From the NCBI GenBank assembly GCA_022560025.1, contig JAFISE010000091.1:62001-126000 (forward strand): a stretch of DNA of 64,000 nt. The letters are read 5' to 3'. Below the pieces are notes generated by a model, which did not search any database, was not told the origin of the DNA, and saw only the letters and a list, made by a program, of their open reading frames with translations. Below are positions 1 through 11,113 of this stretch, one piece after another (within the stretch, counting starts at the first letter, position 1; each line of letters begins with the position of its first letter). This DNA comes from Stagonosporopsis chrysanthemi (Eukaryota > Ascomycota > Dothideomycetes > Pleosporales > Didymellaceae). The position numbers and the translations under genes were made by a program.

Positions 1-263
1 TGCATGAAAAGCGTACAGCCAGGCTCGGAGACAAGCCAATCCATGGCGGCCAGGAGGTTGTGGCCGGTGGGATAGTACGGCGAATCGTACGGGACATCGG
101 GACGATCTGTGAGGACCACTTGGTTGCGACGCCCGTTGTCGTAGCCCCTGTAAGATAGGAACTCAATCATGTTGTCGACATCTGAGTGACACCCCTTAAG
201 CGCATGCTGCGAGCCGACATAGTTGATGCCGATCAGCAGGGACTTCTTTCTTTTGTCAGACAT
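1..263 (-). CDS. Metacaspase (peptidase C14), N-terminal part, cut by window edge
   Basis: The reading frame opens at an ATG at 263 and stays open to base 1, giving 87 codons that continue outside the window. The N-terminus goes straight into the caspase-like fold: KKSLLIGINY is strand 1 of the p20 subunit, followed by the family block LKGCHSDVDNM, a VVLTD strand, and PTGHNLLAAMDWLV. In known metacaspases this is followed by the catalytic HYSGHG and then DSCHSG, which lie beyond the edge. Metacaspases are calcium-dependent cysteine proteases cleaving after Arg or Lys, with roles in stress, ageing and aggregate clearance. No proline/glutamine-rich prodomain is seen: only about six residues precede the first strand. 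A prodomain encoded by an upstream exon cannot be excluded, but the ATG context is clean. The HDAC gene lies upstream in the same orientation, with 460 bp between them. Confidence 0.85.
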   Translation of the reverse strand, partial: MSDKRKKSLLIGINYVGSQHALKGCHSDVDNMIEFLSYRGYDNGRRNQVVLTDRPDVPYDSPYYPTGHNLLAAMDWLVSEPGCTLFM

Positions 264-723
264 TTCCAAAGCTTGTGTTAATATGGCAGATATCGTAGTT
301 GCACTCGGTATGTAAGCGGTGAGGATAGGTAGAGTTATAAGATCAAAAGTGTGGCTCGTTGTGGCACGTGGGGTAGTGAATGAGCTGGCTGGTCTTTACC
401 GCCTAACCTAACCTGGTGGGGCATGTGGACCCTTCAAACGACGACGACGACGTGCATGAGCTAGGATCAAGGGATGAACTATGGCTGAAGCAAAATGCTC
501 ACGCGGCTGAGTAGCGGAGCCCGACAAGGAGAAGTACGAAATGCTATCAATATATTTGCATTCATGGCATAAAGCTTAAACAATAAGGTATCACAGACCT
601 ACTCCAATGCTCGTAAACCGTGATAAACTCCACAACCCGTGGGTTATATGAACGGACTCCAAAACACGTAACGCCAGAAGAATGCTCCTCGAAAGTCGGG
701 ATCAGCAAGGCGTCGGTCGTTCC
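264..723. other. Intergenic, metacaspase promoter / HDAC 3' flank
   Basis: 460 bp between the metacaspase ATG and the HDAC stop, both genes on the minus strand. It must hold the HDAC 3' UTR and the metacaspase promoter. A short GAC/GACG run lies near 439-451. I see no gene, RNA gene or clear TATA box. Confidence 0.5.
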
Positions 724-2665
724 TCAGCTGTCCTTGGCGACTTCTGTTCGTACCTCCCCCTTCACGTTCTCAGCGTCGCGCTCAGCCTCGCCCTTTTGTT
801 TCTCTTCTGCAACTTCGGCTTTGGTCTCCTCGTCGGCACCTGCCATTTCGACGTCTGGTGCAGGTACAGCTGCGGCTGGAGCGGCGGCGGTGGGCGACTC
901 GGGCGGTGTGAGGTTATTGGTAGGTGACTGTGACAGAGTGGAATTGACCGCAGCCGCAGTAGCTGTCGTAGTGGCCTCTGCGTCGTCCATTTCGACGTCG
1001 CCGTCTTCAGCGGCACTCTGCTCTGCGATTGCAGGTGTGCGAGAGCCTGCGGGTGATGTTTGCCGTGTGGAGAGTACGCTGTCACCATCGATGTCGTCCA
1101 AAGCCTTGAGCCTGTCTAGGCTATCTGGTTCTGCAGCATTGGGGTTGGGGTGGTCGGTGATGATGTTTCTCCGCTTGCTTGCGCCGGGCTGAGCGCGAAC
1201 GCCTAGATCGTTCTTGTAGTCTTCATCCTCGCTGTCTTCGTAGAGCTCTCCGTTGTGCGCGATGCGGCGATCCTGCTGACGCTGGGTAGAGCGTACGTCC
1301 GCGTTGGTGTCCATGTCCAAATCGTCTTCAGCATCAGATTCTTCCTCAGCGCGAGTTAGAGGGTTGTTGGGAATGTTTGTGAAAGCTTCTACAGAAGGCC
1401 TGCCTGTTCTGCGGATGTTGTCGATTACAGTTGTCTTGATCTTGTGCAGGTAGTCATGCGAGTTTGCGTTTTCCATGTTCGATGGTCGAACGTCGAGCTC
1501 GTAGTCGGGCGCGAAATACTCGTAGTAGTCGTTAAAGGGCAGCTGCTTCGACATGTTCTGACCGACTAGCTCACCAGTCTCGTAGGCCCAGGTTCGGGCG
1601 ACGTTCCTCATGGTGTAGCCACCACCACCAAGGACGATGACTGGGACACCGAAGCTCTTTACGAATTTGACGCAGTTGGCGTGGCCTGCCATACTGAGGT
1701 TGAAACAACCCAACCTGTCTCCAGACAAGCTGTCGCCACCACACTGGAGCACAATGGCCTCGGGACCATAGTAGGTCATGACTGCTTCAATGACAGGCTC
1801 GAAGATGTTCTTGTATGTCTCGTCTGTGATGCCGTCACGGAGAGGGAAGTTCACTGAGTAGTTTTTGCCGGAGCCTACTCCAATGTCGCGAAGTTCGCCG
1901 GTGCCGGGGAAGTACTCGCCGTACTTGTGGAAGGATACGGTCATGACGCGATCGGTGGTGTAGAAGGCCTCTTCGACACCGTCGCCGTGGTGCACGTCGA
2001 TATCAATGTAAAGCACGCGGCTCTTGTAGCGAAGCAGCTCGAGGATACCCAAGACAATGTCTGCATCACGTCAGCACCACTGCGCAAGTTCGGCGAACGG
2101 CGCAGACTTACCATTGACATAGCAGAAGCCACTTGCTTCACTCTTTTTGGCGTGATGCAGTCCACCAGCCCAGTTGACAGCAACATCGCACTTGCCGCGG
2201 TTCAGGCGGGCAGCGCCCTCCATTGTGCCACCTGCGCTGATACCGCAGAACTCGAACAAGCCATCGAACACGGGACAGTCGTCGCCAACGTTGTATTTGC
2301 TCTGCTCCTTAGCAAAGTTGTCCATATTGTCTGGCGTGACTTTGTGCAGAAAGTCGATGTACTCGTCCGTGTGGAACTGCGTCATTTCGTACTTGGAGGC
2401 CGGTTTGGCGCGCTGCAGGGGTCAGTGTTGCGCTCTCGCAGCAAACAATGGGCGCGCGACGTACGTAGATTTCCATCTTGGTGTACAGGCCATAATTCAT
2501 AATCAGGCTGTGGGCCATTCGTATGCGGTGAGGCTTCATGGGATGGCCGGCGACATAGGCGTAATTGCCAACATCCGAGTCGTAGAAGTAGGCGACCTTC
2601 TTTGGCTGCGACGCGGTGCCGCCGAGGATGCTGTTGGACCCAGTGCCGGGCGCCGTGTCTTCCAT
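724..2665 (-). CDS. rpdA: Class I histone deacetylase, Rpd3/RpdA type
   Basis: Three exons read 2665-2465, 2412-2112 and 2060-724 with GT-AG introns of 52 and 51 nt. They join in frame to 612 residues. The protein is a zinc-dependent lysine deacetylase of Sin3-type corepressor complexes. Visible signatures are YDSDVGNYAYVAGHPMKPHR near the start, the HHAKKSEASGFCYVN active-site block split by intron 2 directly before the D of the YVND motif, then DIDVHHGDGVEEAFY with the metal ligands, and GGGGYTMRNVARTW. After about residue 400 comes a long low-complexity, acidic, Ala/Pro/Thr-rich tail. Filamentous-fungal RpdA proteins are known for such a C-terminal extension, which yeast Rpd3 lacks; here it is about 200 residues. 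The gene is divergent from RPN11 across 451 bp. The family assignment is very secure; the symbol follows Aspergillus usage. Confidence 0.93.
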
Positions 2666-3116
2666 GTTGCAGGCGGGTTGCGGATTGCGGGTCGCGAGTT
2701 GGTGTACAAGGGGCGCGAGGAGGTGCGCAGGGCCGGGTGTGAGCTGGGTGTGGGATAGGTAGTGTGCCCCGAGAGCGCGACGACGTTGCTATTGTACGCG
2801 GAGCATGAATAATGGGCGGCTTGCAATGAAAGAAGGCGGGCGCAACAAAGGCCGATGGAGCTACTCGGCTCTGAGAGAGCTAGGCCGGCGATAGGCTCGC
2901 GTCGCCAAGCGTTTGCGGGAAAGCGCAAGCTACGCAGCTGGGTAGGTATCGTTCATCATCGCCGCCGCCGCCCCAAACAACGCCATACCGCCATACCGCC
3001 ATACCGCCATAACGCCCATTACCCATTACCGCCCCCTTCCACGCCAACTGCCCCCACCCCACCACGCTCACACCAACACACCAAAAAACCCCCGCAGCGC
3101 CCCGCACACAGCCAGG
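2666..3116. promoter_or_regulatory. Shared divergent promoter, HDAC / RPN11
   Basis: 451 bp separate the two ATGs, which face away from each other, so this must serve both genes. It contains about four tandem copies of an octamer (GCCATACC) at roughly 2983-3015, the last one degenerate (GCCATAAC), followed by a C-rich, CCCCAC/CCACC-type pyrimidine stretch up to the RPN11 start. I see no clear TATA box. Which factor binds the octamer is unknown to me. Confidence 0.6.
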
Positions 3117-4218
3117 ATGGACCGGTTAAGCAGGATGCTCGCCGCCGCGCAGGGCATGGGCGGCATGGGCGGAGGCCCCGCGCAAGACACGCACCTGATC
3201 GACAACTCGGAGACGGTCTACATCTCGTCGCTGGCGCTGCTGAAGATGCTGCGGCACGGCCGGGCTGGCGTGCCCATGGAAGTCATGGGGCTCATGCTGG
3301 GCGAGTTCGTCGACGACTACACAGTACGCGTCGTGGACGTGTTCGCCATGCCGCAGTCCGGCACGGGAGTGTCGGTCGAGGCCGTCGACCCCGTCTTCCA
3401 GACCAAGATGATGGACATGCTGCGACAGACGGGCCGGTGAGTCTCGCCGCCCACGCTGCTGCCTCATGCTGACAAACGCAGCCAGGAGACAGTCGTCGGC
3501 TGGTACCACTCGCATCCCGGCTTCGGCTGCTGGCTGTCATCGGTCGACATCAACACACAGCAGTCGTTCGAGCAGCTCACACCGCGCGCCGTCGCCGTCG
3601 TCGTTGACCCCATCCAGTCCGTCAAGGGCAAGGTCGTCATTGATGCCTTCCGCCTCATCAACCCACAGACGCTCATGATGGGCCACGAGCCCCGCCAGAC
3701 CACCTCCAACGTCGGCCACCTCAACAAGCCCTCCATCCAGGCCCTCATCCACGGCCTCAACCGCCACTACTACTCGATTGGCATCGACTACCGCAAGTCC
3801 GCGCTGGAGGAGAACATGCTCATGAACCTGCACAAGCACGTCTGGACAGAGGCGCTGCAGATGGACGACTTCAATGTCGAAGGCGAGCGGAACCAGGACA
3901 GGCTGCAGAAGCTCGTCACCTTGGCAGAGGGCTACGAGCAGAGGGTCAAGGAGGAGACAGAACTCACAAAGGACCAGCTGAAGACGCGCTACGTCGGAAA
4001 GGTGGATCCCAAGAAGCGTATGTCTGACTTGCACAACGGCGAGACGAACACGGCTAACTTCCTTTCTAGACATCTCAGACGTCGGCCAGCAGCTCATCGA
4101 AGACAACATTGTATCCGTATCGAGACAGATGATCGACAAGGAGGCGTCCGTACCCAAGTCCAATGGGAGGCAGAACGGGCGGGCGTGTCAGGACGAGGCC
4201 GACGAGATGGAAGAGTAG
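3117..4218 (+). CDS. rpn11: 26S proteasome regulatory subunit RPN11 (JAMM deubiquitinase)
   Basis: Exons 3117-3436, 3482-4017 and 4070-4218 join to 334 residues, the normal length for this subunit. RPN11 is the zinc metalloprotease of the proteasome lid that removes ubiquitin chains from substrates as they are translocated. The JAMM/MPN+ motif is complete: the upstream Glu is in MEVMGLMLG, and HSHPGFGCWLSSVD supplies both His, the Ser and the Asp. Intron 1 lies just before the VVGWYHSHP block. The N-terminus has the Gly/Met-rich stretch typical of fungal orthologues, and the C-terminus (LIEDNIVSVSRQMI) is the helical part that docks to RPN8. The last dozen residues are acidic and poorly conserved. 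The gene is divergent from the HDAC gene and convergent with the methyltransferase. Confidence 0.95.
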
Positions 4219-4496
4219 GATTCTGCCAGGGACGACGTGCACATTGCTGCAGAAAGCAGTTTGCACATCGAGCTTGCATTCGAAGGCGCACAATAAAATG
4301 TCTCCCAAGCCTAAAACGTCTGTGCCAGCATGCAACGTAGGGTCAACGAGTTGCTTGGGACAAGAGATCATTAGCTGTACTTCTACGAGCATCCACGTGA
4401 ATACGATAATCAACATGACCATACACGAGCCTGTAATCAGTGCACTGCAACACCCTGCGATCCTTTGAAGTGTCGTTATTTGATTTTAGGGTATCA
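4219..4496. other. Convergent intergenic space
   Basis: 278 bp between the RPN11 stop and the methyltransferase stop, so it holds two 3' UTRs facing each other. An AATAAA at 4292-4297 (plus strand) is a plausible poly(A) signal for RPN11. Nothing else is seen. Confidence 0.45.
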
Positions 4497-5908
4497 TCAC
4501 TTATCATCAGTATCCATCATTTCCCCACCACGGTCTGTCCTCCCTCCCTGCCCTTCAAGCGGCTTTTGGGCATAAACAACCCTGACCTCGTGCCACAACC
4601 TCCCCCTCCGATCCTTGATCACGCCCTGGAAATCCTTCACAAAAGACTTGACCTCGTCATACGTCCACCCCAACAACCTCGTATACAGCGCCATAACCCA
4701 CCCCTCGATCCCATCGCACCAATTGCGCTCGCCCCACCGCCCCAAGTCCTTCAGATGTGGATCCTTGGGCCACGGCCCAATCGGCCAAATAAACGTCTGC
4801 GTGTGCACATCCACGAACCCCAGCTCAGGCGCCGAGAGCGTGTGATGCATCGATTTGATCACATCAAACGCCATGCCCGTGTTCTGCGCGCCGACGTTGA
4901 GCACCGACTGCGAAAATGCCGTGAGGATCTGGTCTCCGTATTCGGCGCTCGTTGCCGATGCGCTGGTCTCGACGCTGAACTCGAGGTGCTCAATCCACCC
5001 GCCCGGCTTCAGCGCCGCGTAGCACTGCTGATACAGCGTGGGCCAGGATTTAATACACCCGGTCAGGCCGCGGATGTGGATAAAGTCGAAGTGATCGGGT
5101 GGGTAGATGAAGGACGAGTTTGCGTCGTCGATTTCAAACGTCAGGTTGGGAGGGAGGTTGGGTGGGTGGATTGGACTGAGGTCCGTGGCTGTGATTTCGG
5201 CGTTGGGAAAGTAATCGGCCATGTCGATGGCCCAGAGGCCGGTGCCGGTGCCGATGTCCAGGACGCGCTGGGGAGATTCGAGGGGCGCGAGGAACAGCTG
5301 GTCATGCAGGGTGAGGAGCCAGAGGTGGTGCACAATGGTCTCGTAGTTGGAGTATAATTCGTCGTTGGGCGCATAATAGGTTCCCTCGCGGTAGGAGTGG
5401 TACCGCCGTCCATTTTCGTAGCGGTAGGAAGTTACCTTGGATGCTATGGAATTCCCGCCTGTGGAGGCGTAGAAGGACATGCGGTCGGCATCGTTGTCCT
5501 CATCTTCGATGTAGTTGTCGTACTCTGAATCCTGTCGAAGATTAGTCAAAGGAAATAGCCCCCACTCAATGGAGATAGACCCGAGCAGCACGGCTTGGGT
5601 GCTAGTGTGGCTTGTGTAGCGCGGATGAGAAGATGAAATGTCGAGACGGGTAGGACAACAGTGCCCCGTGTGAGCTTGGAGAGGGCATTCATGTGTGTAG
5701 CTGAACATTTCCTGCCAGACCATCTCGATGCAGCCGGTAGACGATAATAAGGGCAATTGGCAAGACGCGCAAGAGGAAATCGACGCTCGCAACTTACAAC
5801 ATCGATGCCCGCAGAGCGTGCTGTAGTACCCATGTCTATAACAGAACCCTCGTCCTCCTCTTCTTTCGGCATGCCCTTTTTGAATTTCAAGACCTTCCTG
5901 GGATCCAT
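4497..5908 (-). CDS. SAM-dependent methyltransferase, LaeA-like family
   Basis: Best model: exon 1 5908-5798 (37 residues) and exon 2 5531-4497, joined in phase 0, giving 381 residues. The glycine-rich SAM motif I is VLDIGTGTGLWAIDMAD, followed by the acidic end of strand 2 (ITATDLSPI), a post-motif block IDDANSSF, and the later ALKPGGWIEHLE motif typical of LaeA/UMTA-like enzymes. The pre-SAM region (ENGRRYHSYREGTYYAPNDE) is also the family's usual lead-in. LaeA itself regulates secondary metabolism; most paralogues have unknown substrates, so no role is claimed. The single intron of 266 nt is long for this genome, so a small extra exon inside it is possible. No secondary-metabolite backbone gene lies in the window. 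The gene is convergent with RPN11. Confidence 0.82.
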
Positions 5909-7747
5909 GTCAGTCCAAGCTCACCAGTACCGCCACTTCCAAGTCTGAGAATGTGCAGACGAAGCAAAAAAGCAAAACCTACTCCAGTCTTGAGAAGTAC
6001 CCGCTCCCCTTCCTCTCTGCCCGCCTATTTCCCGCCGGGCCCTGGAGGCCGACGCGTCCCAGTACTGCAATGTCCAGCTTCGCGACTTGCAGCTGCGCCG
6101 TGTGGCGCTTCTACACAGCCAGAGGAAAGCTACGTGCAAGCAAGGGGCGGGTCGTAGAAGTGTGATCTGCTGCACAACGAGGTTGGTTTGGAGCACGAAA
6201 GCAGGCAGATTCTGAATGCGGTATGCCTGCCCTACTCCTTGCGCTAGCCGTCCAGTGCTAAAAGCTATCACGGTCCTTTGCGAGATTCAGGAAATGGTTG
6301 CGCCGGGGAGGCTCCGAAACGAGTACAGCAGATCGAGTCGAAGCACTCGCTCCAATTCTCACTCTCCACTTTCTGTTCTCTTGCAGAGAAGAGAAGCACA
6401 GGTCAGGCGCTACCCCTCAGTTTTCGTCCTAGCAGTGTTGTCCGCGGAGGGGGAGGTCTATTTGTTTGTTCGATTTGGAGAGTACCGAAAATTGCGAGAG
6501 GGTATGTGGGAGTCGGGCGCACTCTGCGCAGCCAAAATCAAGCTCGCGTTTCGCCATGCCTCGCCGAAGATTACTCCAGCTCGGCGTGCGGCCTCGACTG
6601 CGCGCAGTTTTCGCGCAGCGCGGCTGCGGCTGCACACCCCGTTCGGTGCATTTGCACGGCATGTGCCGAGACAGGAGGAAGAACAAAGAAAAGCCTTGTG
6701 CAAAATTCCGTCCCAATTCTGATTATTGCTGCAAACGACACGATCTGCACAATGGGCGAGTGCACTGCGGACGTTCTGTGGACTGTGGTTGTGCTTACCA
6801 TCCCCTTGGGTTGCGGAAGTTTATTCTTGATCGCTCGCTTTGCCCGTTGCGTCGGGATGCCGACGCCTGTAGTGGCCGGTGCTCCGTGAGTGGAAGGGCT
6901 GACGTTGCATGCTCGCGGCGCAGCAGCCGTGATCAGCATGCCCCAATCATGCTGAAAAGCGAGATATCAATGAGAGAAGCTGGCCGGACGACCCGACATG
7001 TCAACTCGAGCGAAGGACGAGATACAAGGCAGCACCAGGTATTTGACGTGGGCAAGCACGCACCTCTCACGTATAAGGCAGGCGCCACCTGCGTCAATGG
7101 GAATGTGGACATGGGACCTACCAGGGAAGCTGGATGCTTGTCGCCGCCACGCATCGAACGGATACAATGCTCACGTGGTTTGGGACTCTAAACTCCTCAA
7201 TTTATAGCAACTGCTACGTAGTAGTGATGACGATAATGGTAATGATATGCAGATACGCGCAGGAATGTTCTATACAAATAACCACCCATAGATCCTCGAT
7301 AACATATACAACATGCCGCAACACGGCTACTCCAAGCATACTGATAAGCATGCAACCCGTCATATCGGCAGCTATGATCTTTCATAGGCTTAGTGTTCTC
7401 ACTTTGAAAAGAGCGACAAATTTCCGCCCACCTATTGGTACATTCCTTTCTCTGCCAGAACTCCATAAAATCCAATCCCATGCTGTTTGCACTTGACTGT
7501 GTCCATTCGGATATTACATCGGTCACGGATGAAACCAATCAGAACGTCCGAAAGCAATGTCCTCTTGACGATACAGCGTGCATCAGCAGTCCGCGGCTCC
7601 GTAGGTGGTGGTGCTAATGTCAAGCTTGGATCTCGATTGTCGAAGACATCTTTGCACGTTGCTTGTGCAAATCGCGTTTTTGGGGTCGCTGCATCCCCAC
7701 AGCCTTTTGAGTCAATCTATTGATTGCGTCGCAGTCGTTATTTGGGT
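5909..7747. other. Intergenic, no gene recognised
   Basis: 1.8 kb between the methyltransferase start and the end of the ABC transporter gene. Several open frames of 60-240 codons exist on both strands (longest about 6466-7191 plus), but they overlap each other, have skewed composition and match no family I know. One small frame at 6751-6889 would encode a single hydrophobic segment, without further support. No tRNA-like B box was found. A lineage-specific gene cannot be excluded. Confidence 0.4.
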
Positions 7748-10734
7748 CTAAGGATGACCATGCGGTTTTGAAGGAGCTTCATTACGGTAGGAGCCAGAAA
7801 GCTGATTAGTGTTGCGCTGTTTCTTGGCCCTCTCATCCTCAGAACTGGAGTGGCTGCTGCTACCATCGTTGTCGATAGATGCGTCCTTTGATTGTCGGCG
7901 GAGACGATCGGCCTTGTCCTTGAGCACCTTCGCCTGCTCAGCCGCTCGCTGTGCCCGGATTTGTTTTTTCCACATCGCGGCATAGTGACCGTTGCGCTCA
8001 AGGAGCTCCTCGTGGGTTCCTCTCTCTTGTACCTTACCCTTATTCAGAACAAGGATCTGGTCCGCGTGAGTAATGGTACTGAGTCGGTGGGCAATAATGA
8101 GCATGGTGCGTCCATGTGCCAGGGTCGCAAAAGCCTCCTGGATGTGCTGCTCAGTCTCTGTATCAAGAGCAGCGGTTGCTTCGTCGAGCATGATGATTCT
8201 GGGATTCTTCAGGATGGTACGGGCGATAGCAACTCGCTGCTTTTCTCCACCAGACAGACGAAGTCCACGTTCTCCAACCTTAGTCTCGTACTTGTCGGGG
8301 AAAGTAAGGATCTTGTCGTGAATACTGGCGGCTCTGCACGCCTCGTAAACTTGCTCATCAGTCGCGTCCGGGTTAGCGTATTTGAGGTTATACATGAGTG
8401 TTTCGTTGAACAAGACAGTATCTTGAGGCACAACTCCAATATGGCGGCGCACAGAGTCGATCGTGAGATCTGTGACGTCATTGCCATCCATTTGTATGCT
8501 CCCAGACTCGGTATTGTAGAAGCGGTACAAGAGGCGGAACACTGTAGACTTGCCACCTCCTGACTCGCCAACAAAAGCTGTTGTCGTGCCGGGTGCGCAT
8601 TGGAAATCGAGACCGGTCAAGGCAGCCTTGCGGTTGTCGTATGAAAAGTGTACATCCTGGAATGTTAGGTCCCCCTTGCAGGATGGCAGCTCGCTGGCAC
8701 CCTCTTTATCGACGACCGTCGCTGTCTCCTTGAAGAGCTCGAGCATACGCTCAGAGTTGATCATGGCAGACTGTATCATTCTGTAGAAAGTGCCGAAGAA
8801 ATTGAGCGGGCTTTGCAGCTGACCCATGAAGACAATCAAGGTCACAAACTTTCCGCGAGTAATGGTTCCTGTTGTGACCTGGTAGGCCGCTATGAAACAT
8901 GTGACCAGAAGGCCAAGCATAAACACCATGTTTTGTGTAATGTTCATAATGTTCAAGGACAGCAAAACTTTCCACTCGGCGTCCTGGTATTTTTGGACAG
9001 CTTCGCGGTAGCGATTGAACTCGTAAGCCTCGGCATTGAAGTACTTGACTGTCTCGTAGGATACCATAGAGTCATTCCTAATGTTATTAGCACCACGTAA
9101 ATGGGGAAACAGGGTAAGTGGCGAACACTCACTTTACGGCATCCTCTTCGCGGTCGGCATTAACCATCTCCCGACGAATCTCAGCACGCCACTGCGCCAT
9201 GCGGATAGTCAGGTAGATATACCAAAAAGTCACAATGGCAAGGACTAGCGCGTAGTACGCATCGTACTTGATCAAGAAGTATCCAATAGCAGCGCCCAAG
9301 TCGAGCAGCATGGGCACCACGGAGAACGTCACCTGCTCAAGGAAAGTATTGATCGAGCTTCCCTTTCCAAGCGCCGAAAGTACCTCACCTGTCTTCTTGC
9401 CAAGGTGGAAATCCAGGCTAAGGCTATGCACGTGCTCAAATGCCGCAACAGATAGTTCGCGGTACGAGTACTGCGAGACGGGGATCCAAAGCGCAGATCG
9501 TGCAGCTCCAAGCACACCATTGGTTCCTTGTAGAAAGCGGAAAGTAATAAACAGGCAAATGGCCGTCCAAGGGCTGCCTGAGACCTTGTGCTCTAGGCGA
9601 TCCACGATATGACCCAGCTGATCGGGGACTAGCAGATTGATCACGCGCTGTGCCATGACAAGCACAAAACACACAACAACCATGATCTGCAGTCGACGAT
9701 CCTTGGATGGCCAAAGGTAGGGGAAAAAGACACCGTAGCCCTTGATGTACTCCCACCAGCTGCGAGTGGGAGCACCCGTTGGTCTGCTCCAGGCGGGCGG
9801 TGCACCTTCGGTGTGCTGATGCTTGCCGCCAACGGGGTGCACCGAGCCGTAGGACCCATTCCCGTTGGCTCCGTTTGCGTGACCATGTTCTGCGCGGTTG
9901 GAGCCGTTGGCCAGCAGCGAGGCGGTCTCGCTCGAGTTTCCGGCTTCTTGCGGCTTCTTCGCCTGTGGTAGAACCACAAAGACTAGGTAGAAGCCAATTA
10001 GAGCGACCAGGAGGACAATTCGCAGAAGATCAATGGCAACCTCAGCGGCCTCCCATTCGGTCATGTAGAAACGCAGCTTGGCATGCTCGGGGTGGCCGGC
10101 AGTGGGCTGGTAGTGGGCGTGCGTGTAGAGAGCGAGCGAGAGGGCGACGAGGACGATTTCGAGCGCCAGGCCTACAGACCATGTCGAGAGGTGGGCGGCG
10201 GTCGGGGACGGTTTCGAGTCGAGGAGGGAGATGAGGAACAAGCTGTAGACGAAGAACGAGCCCACAAGATAGATCTGTTTGTCCGGGTCAGCTTCGGCTC
10301 GCTACTGTACATGTGGGCGTGCGTACCACGACAGCCTGTCCGCACCACCAGTGCTCGCTCTGCTTGGCCAGCGCCTGCGCGATGACGAGGACCGAGTTGC
10401 CGAAGAAGGTCAGGGCCACGGCCAGCGAGAGCCACTCAAACACTCTCTTCTGCGTCGACGTGACGTCGTCGTGGACGGTCCTCTTGACAAAGTTGCGGGT
10501 AGGGTCGGTTGCGGGCAACGGCTTGCCTCCAGGGCCGGTGGTGGTAGGTTTGGCGATGTTGTTGTTGGAGTTGGTGGCAGCGATGCTGCGGATAGTGAAG
10601 GCGGCCAGGAAGAAGACCAGCATGAACAGCGGGTAGGCATACTGCAGCACGGTGAGGACGCTGTGCAGGGCGGCGGCATGCTCCCAGCGTGGCTGCTGGG
10701 CGTCCAGCTCGCCGGAGGGCAGCTCAGCGGGCAT
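7748..10734 (-). CDS. hmt1: HMT1-type ABC half-transporter (heavy-metal tolerance, vacuolar)
   Basis: Exons 10734-10327, 10274-9133 and 9077-7748 give 959 residues. The order is an N-terminal extension with about five hydrophobic segments (residues roughly 25-330, with a Ser/Asn/Gly/His-rich loop), then a six-helix ABC membrane domain, then one nucleotide-binding domain. The latter has Walker A GESGGGKST, Q-loop VVPQDTVLFN, signature LSGGEKQR, Walker B IIMLDEAT and the switch His in IIAHRLST. The extra N-terminal membrane domain separates HMT1-like proteins from mitochondrial ATM1, whose core is otherwise similar. Schizosaccharomyces pombe HMT1 moves phytochelatin/glutathione conjugates into the vacuole. 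The C-terminus is a charged tail with a Ser-rich acidic patch. It is one complete half-transporter that must dimerise. Divergent from rtc1 across 379 bp. Confidence 0.92.
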
Positions 10735-11113
10735 GGTGCTAGTGCTGTCCGCGGCGAGGTCCTGTGCGAGGCTCGCGGCGGTGGCAGCAGGGCGGGGGGG
10801 GATGAGGGCGGGTGGTGAGGAGGAGCGGTGGAGGAGCGGTGGTACTGCCTACGACTCGACGACGACTACATACGCCATGCTGCGCGAAAGGTGAGGAGCT
10901 CGGACAGCGGCAGGCCCTTGCACCTGGTCGAGTCCCGGTGATGGTGGCGCATTGAGTGGAGTGTGCTTGGCACGGCGCCTGGTCTAGACGACGTTTGACG
11001 CTGCACGACTGCTGCTGGCTGATGCCCGCCGCTGGCCTGTGTCTGTGTGCCTGTCCGACTGCCCACTACTCGCCTCCGCCTCGCACCAGCATGGTCCACA
11101 CCAGCACGTACAC
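10735..11113. promoter_or_regulatory. Divergent promoter, hmt1-like / rtc1-like
   Basis: 379 bp between the transporter ATG and the proposed rtc1 ATG. It contains a G-rich run (10792-10802) and GGAGGAGCGGT repeats around 10817-10842. No TATA box is obvious. The rtc1 5' boundary is less certain than the other, so the true gap could be somewhat different. Confidence 0.4.

Noticed and set aside
4497..5908. Secondary-metabolite cluster around the LaeA-like gene
   Set aside because: No polyketide synthase, peptide synthetase, terpene cyclase or P450 lies near; neighbours are housekeeping genes.
6216..7191. Overlapping plus-strand open frames of 168-241 codons
   Set aside because: They overlap in three frames, have no recognisable domain, and show Arg/Ser/Cys-rich composition typical of chance frames in GC-rich intergenic DNA.
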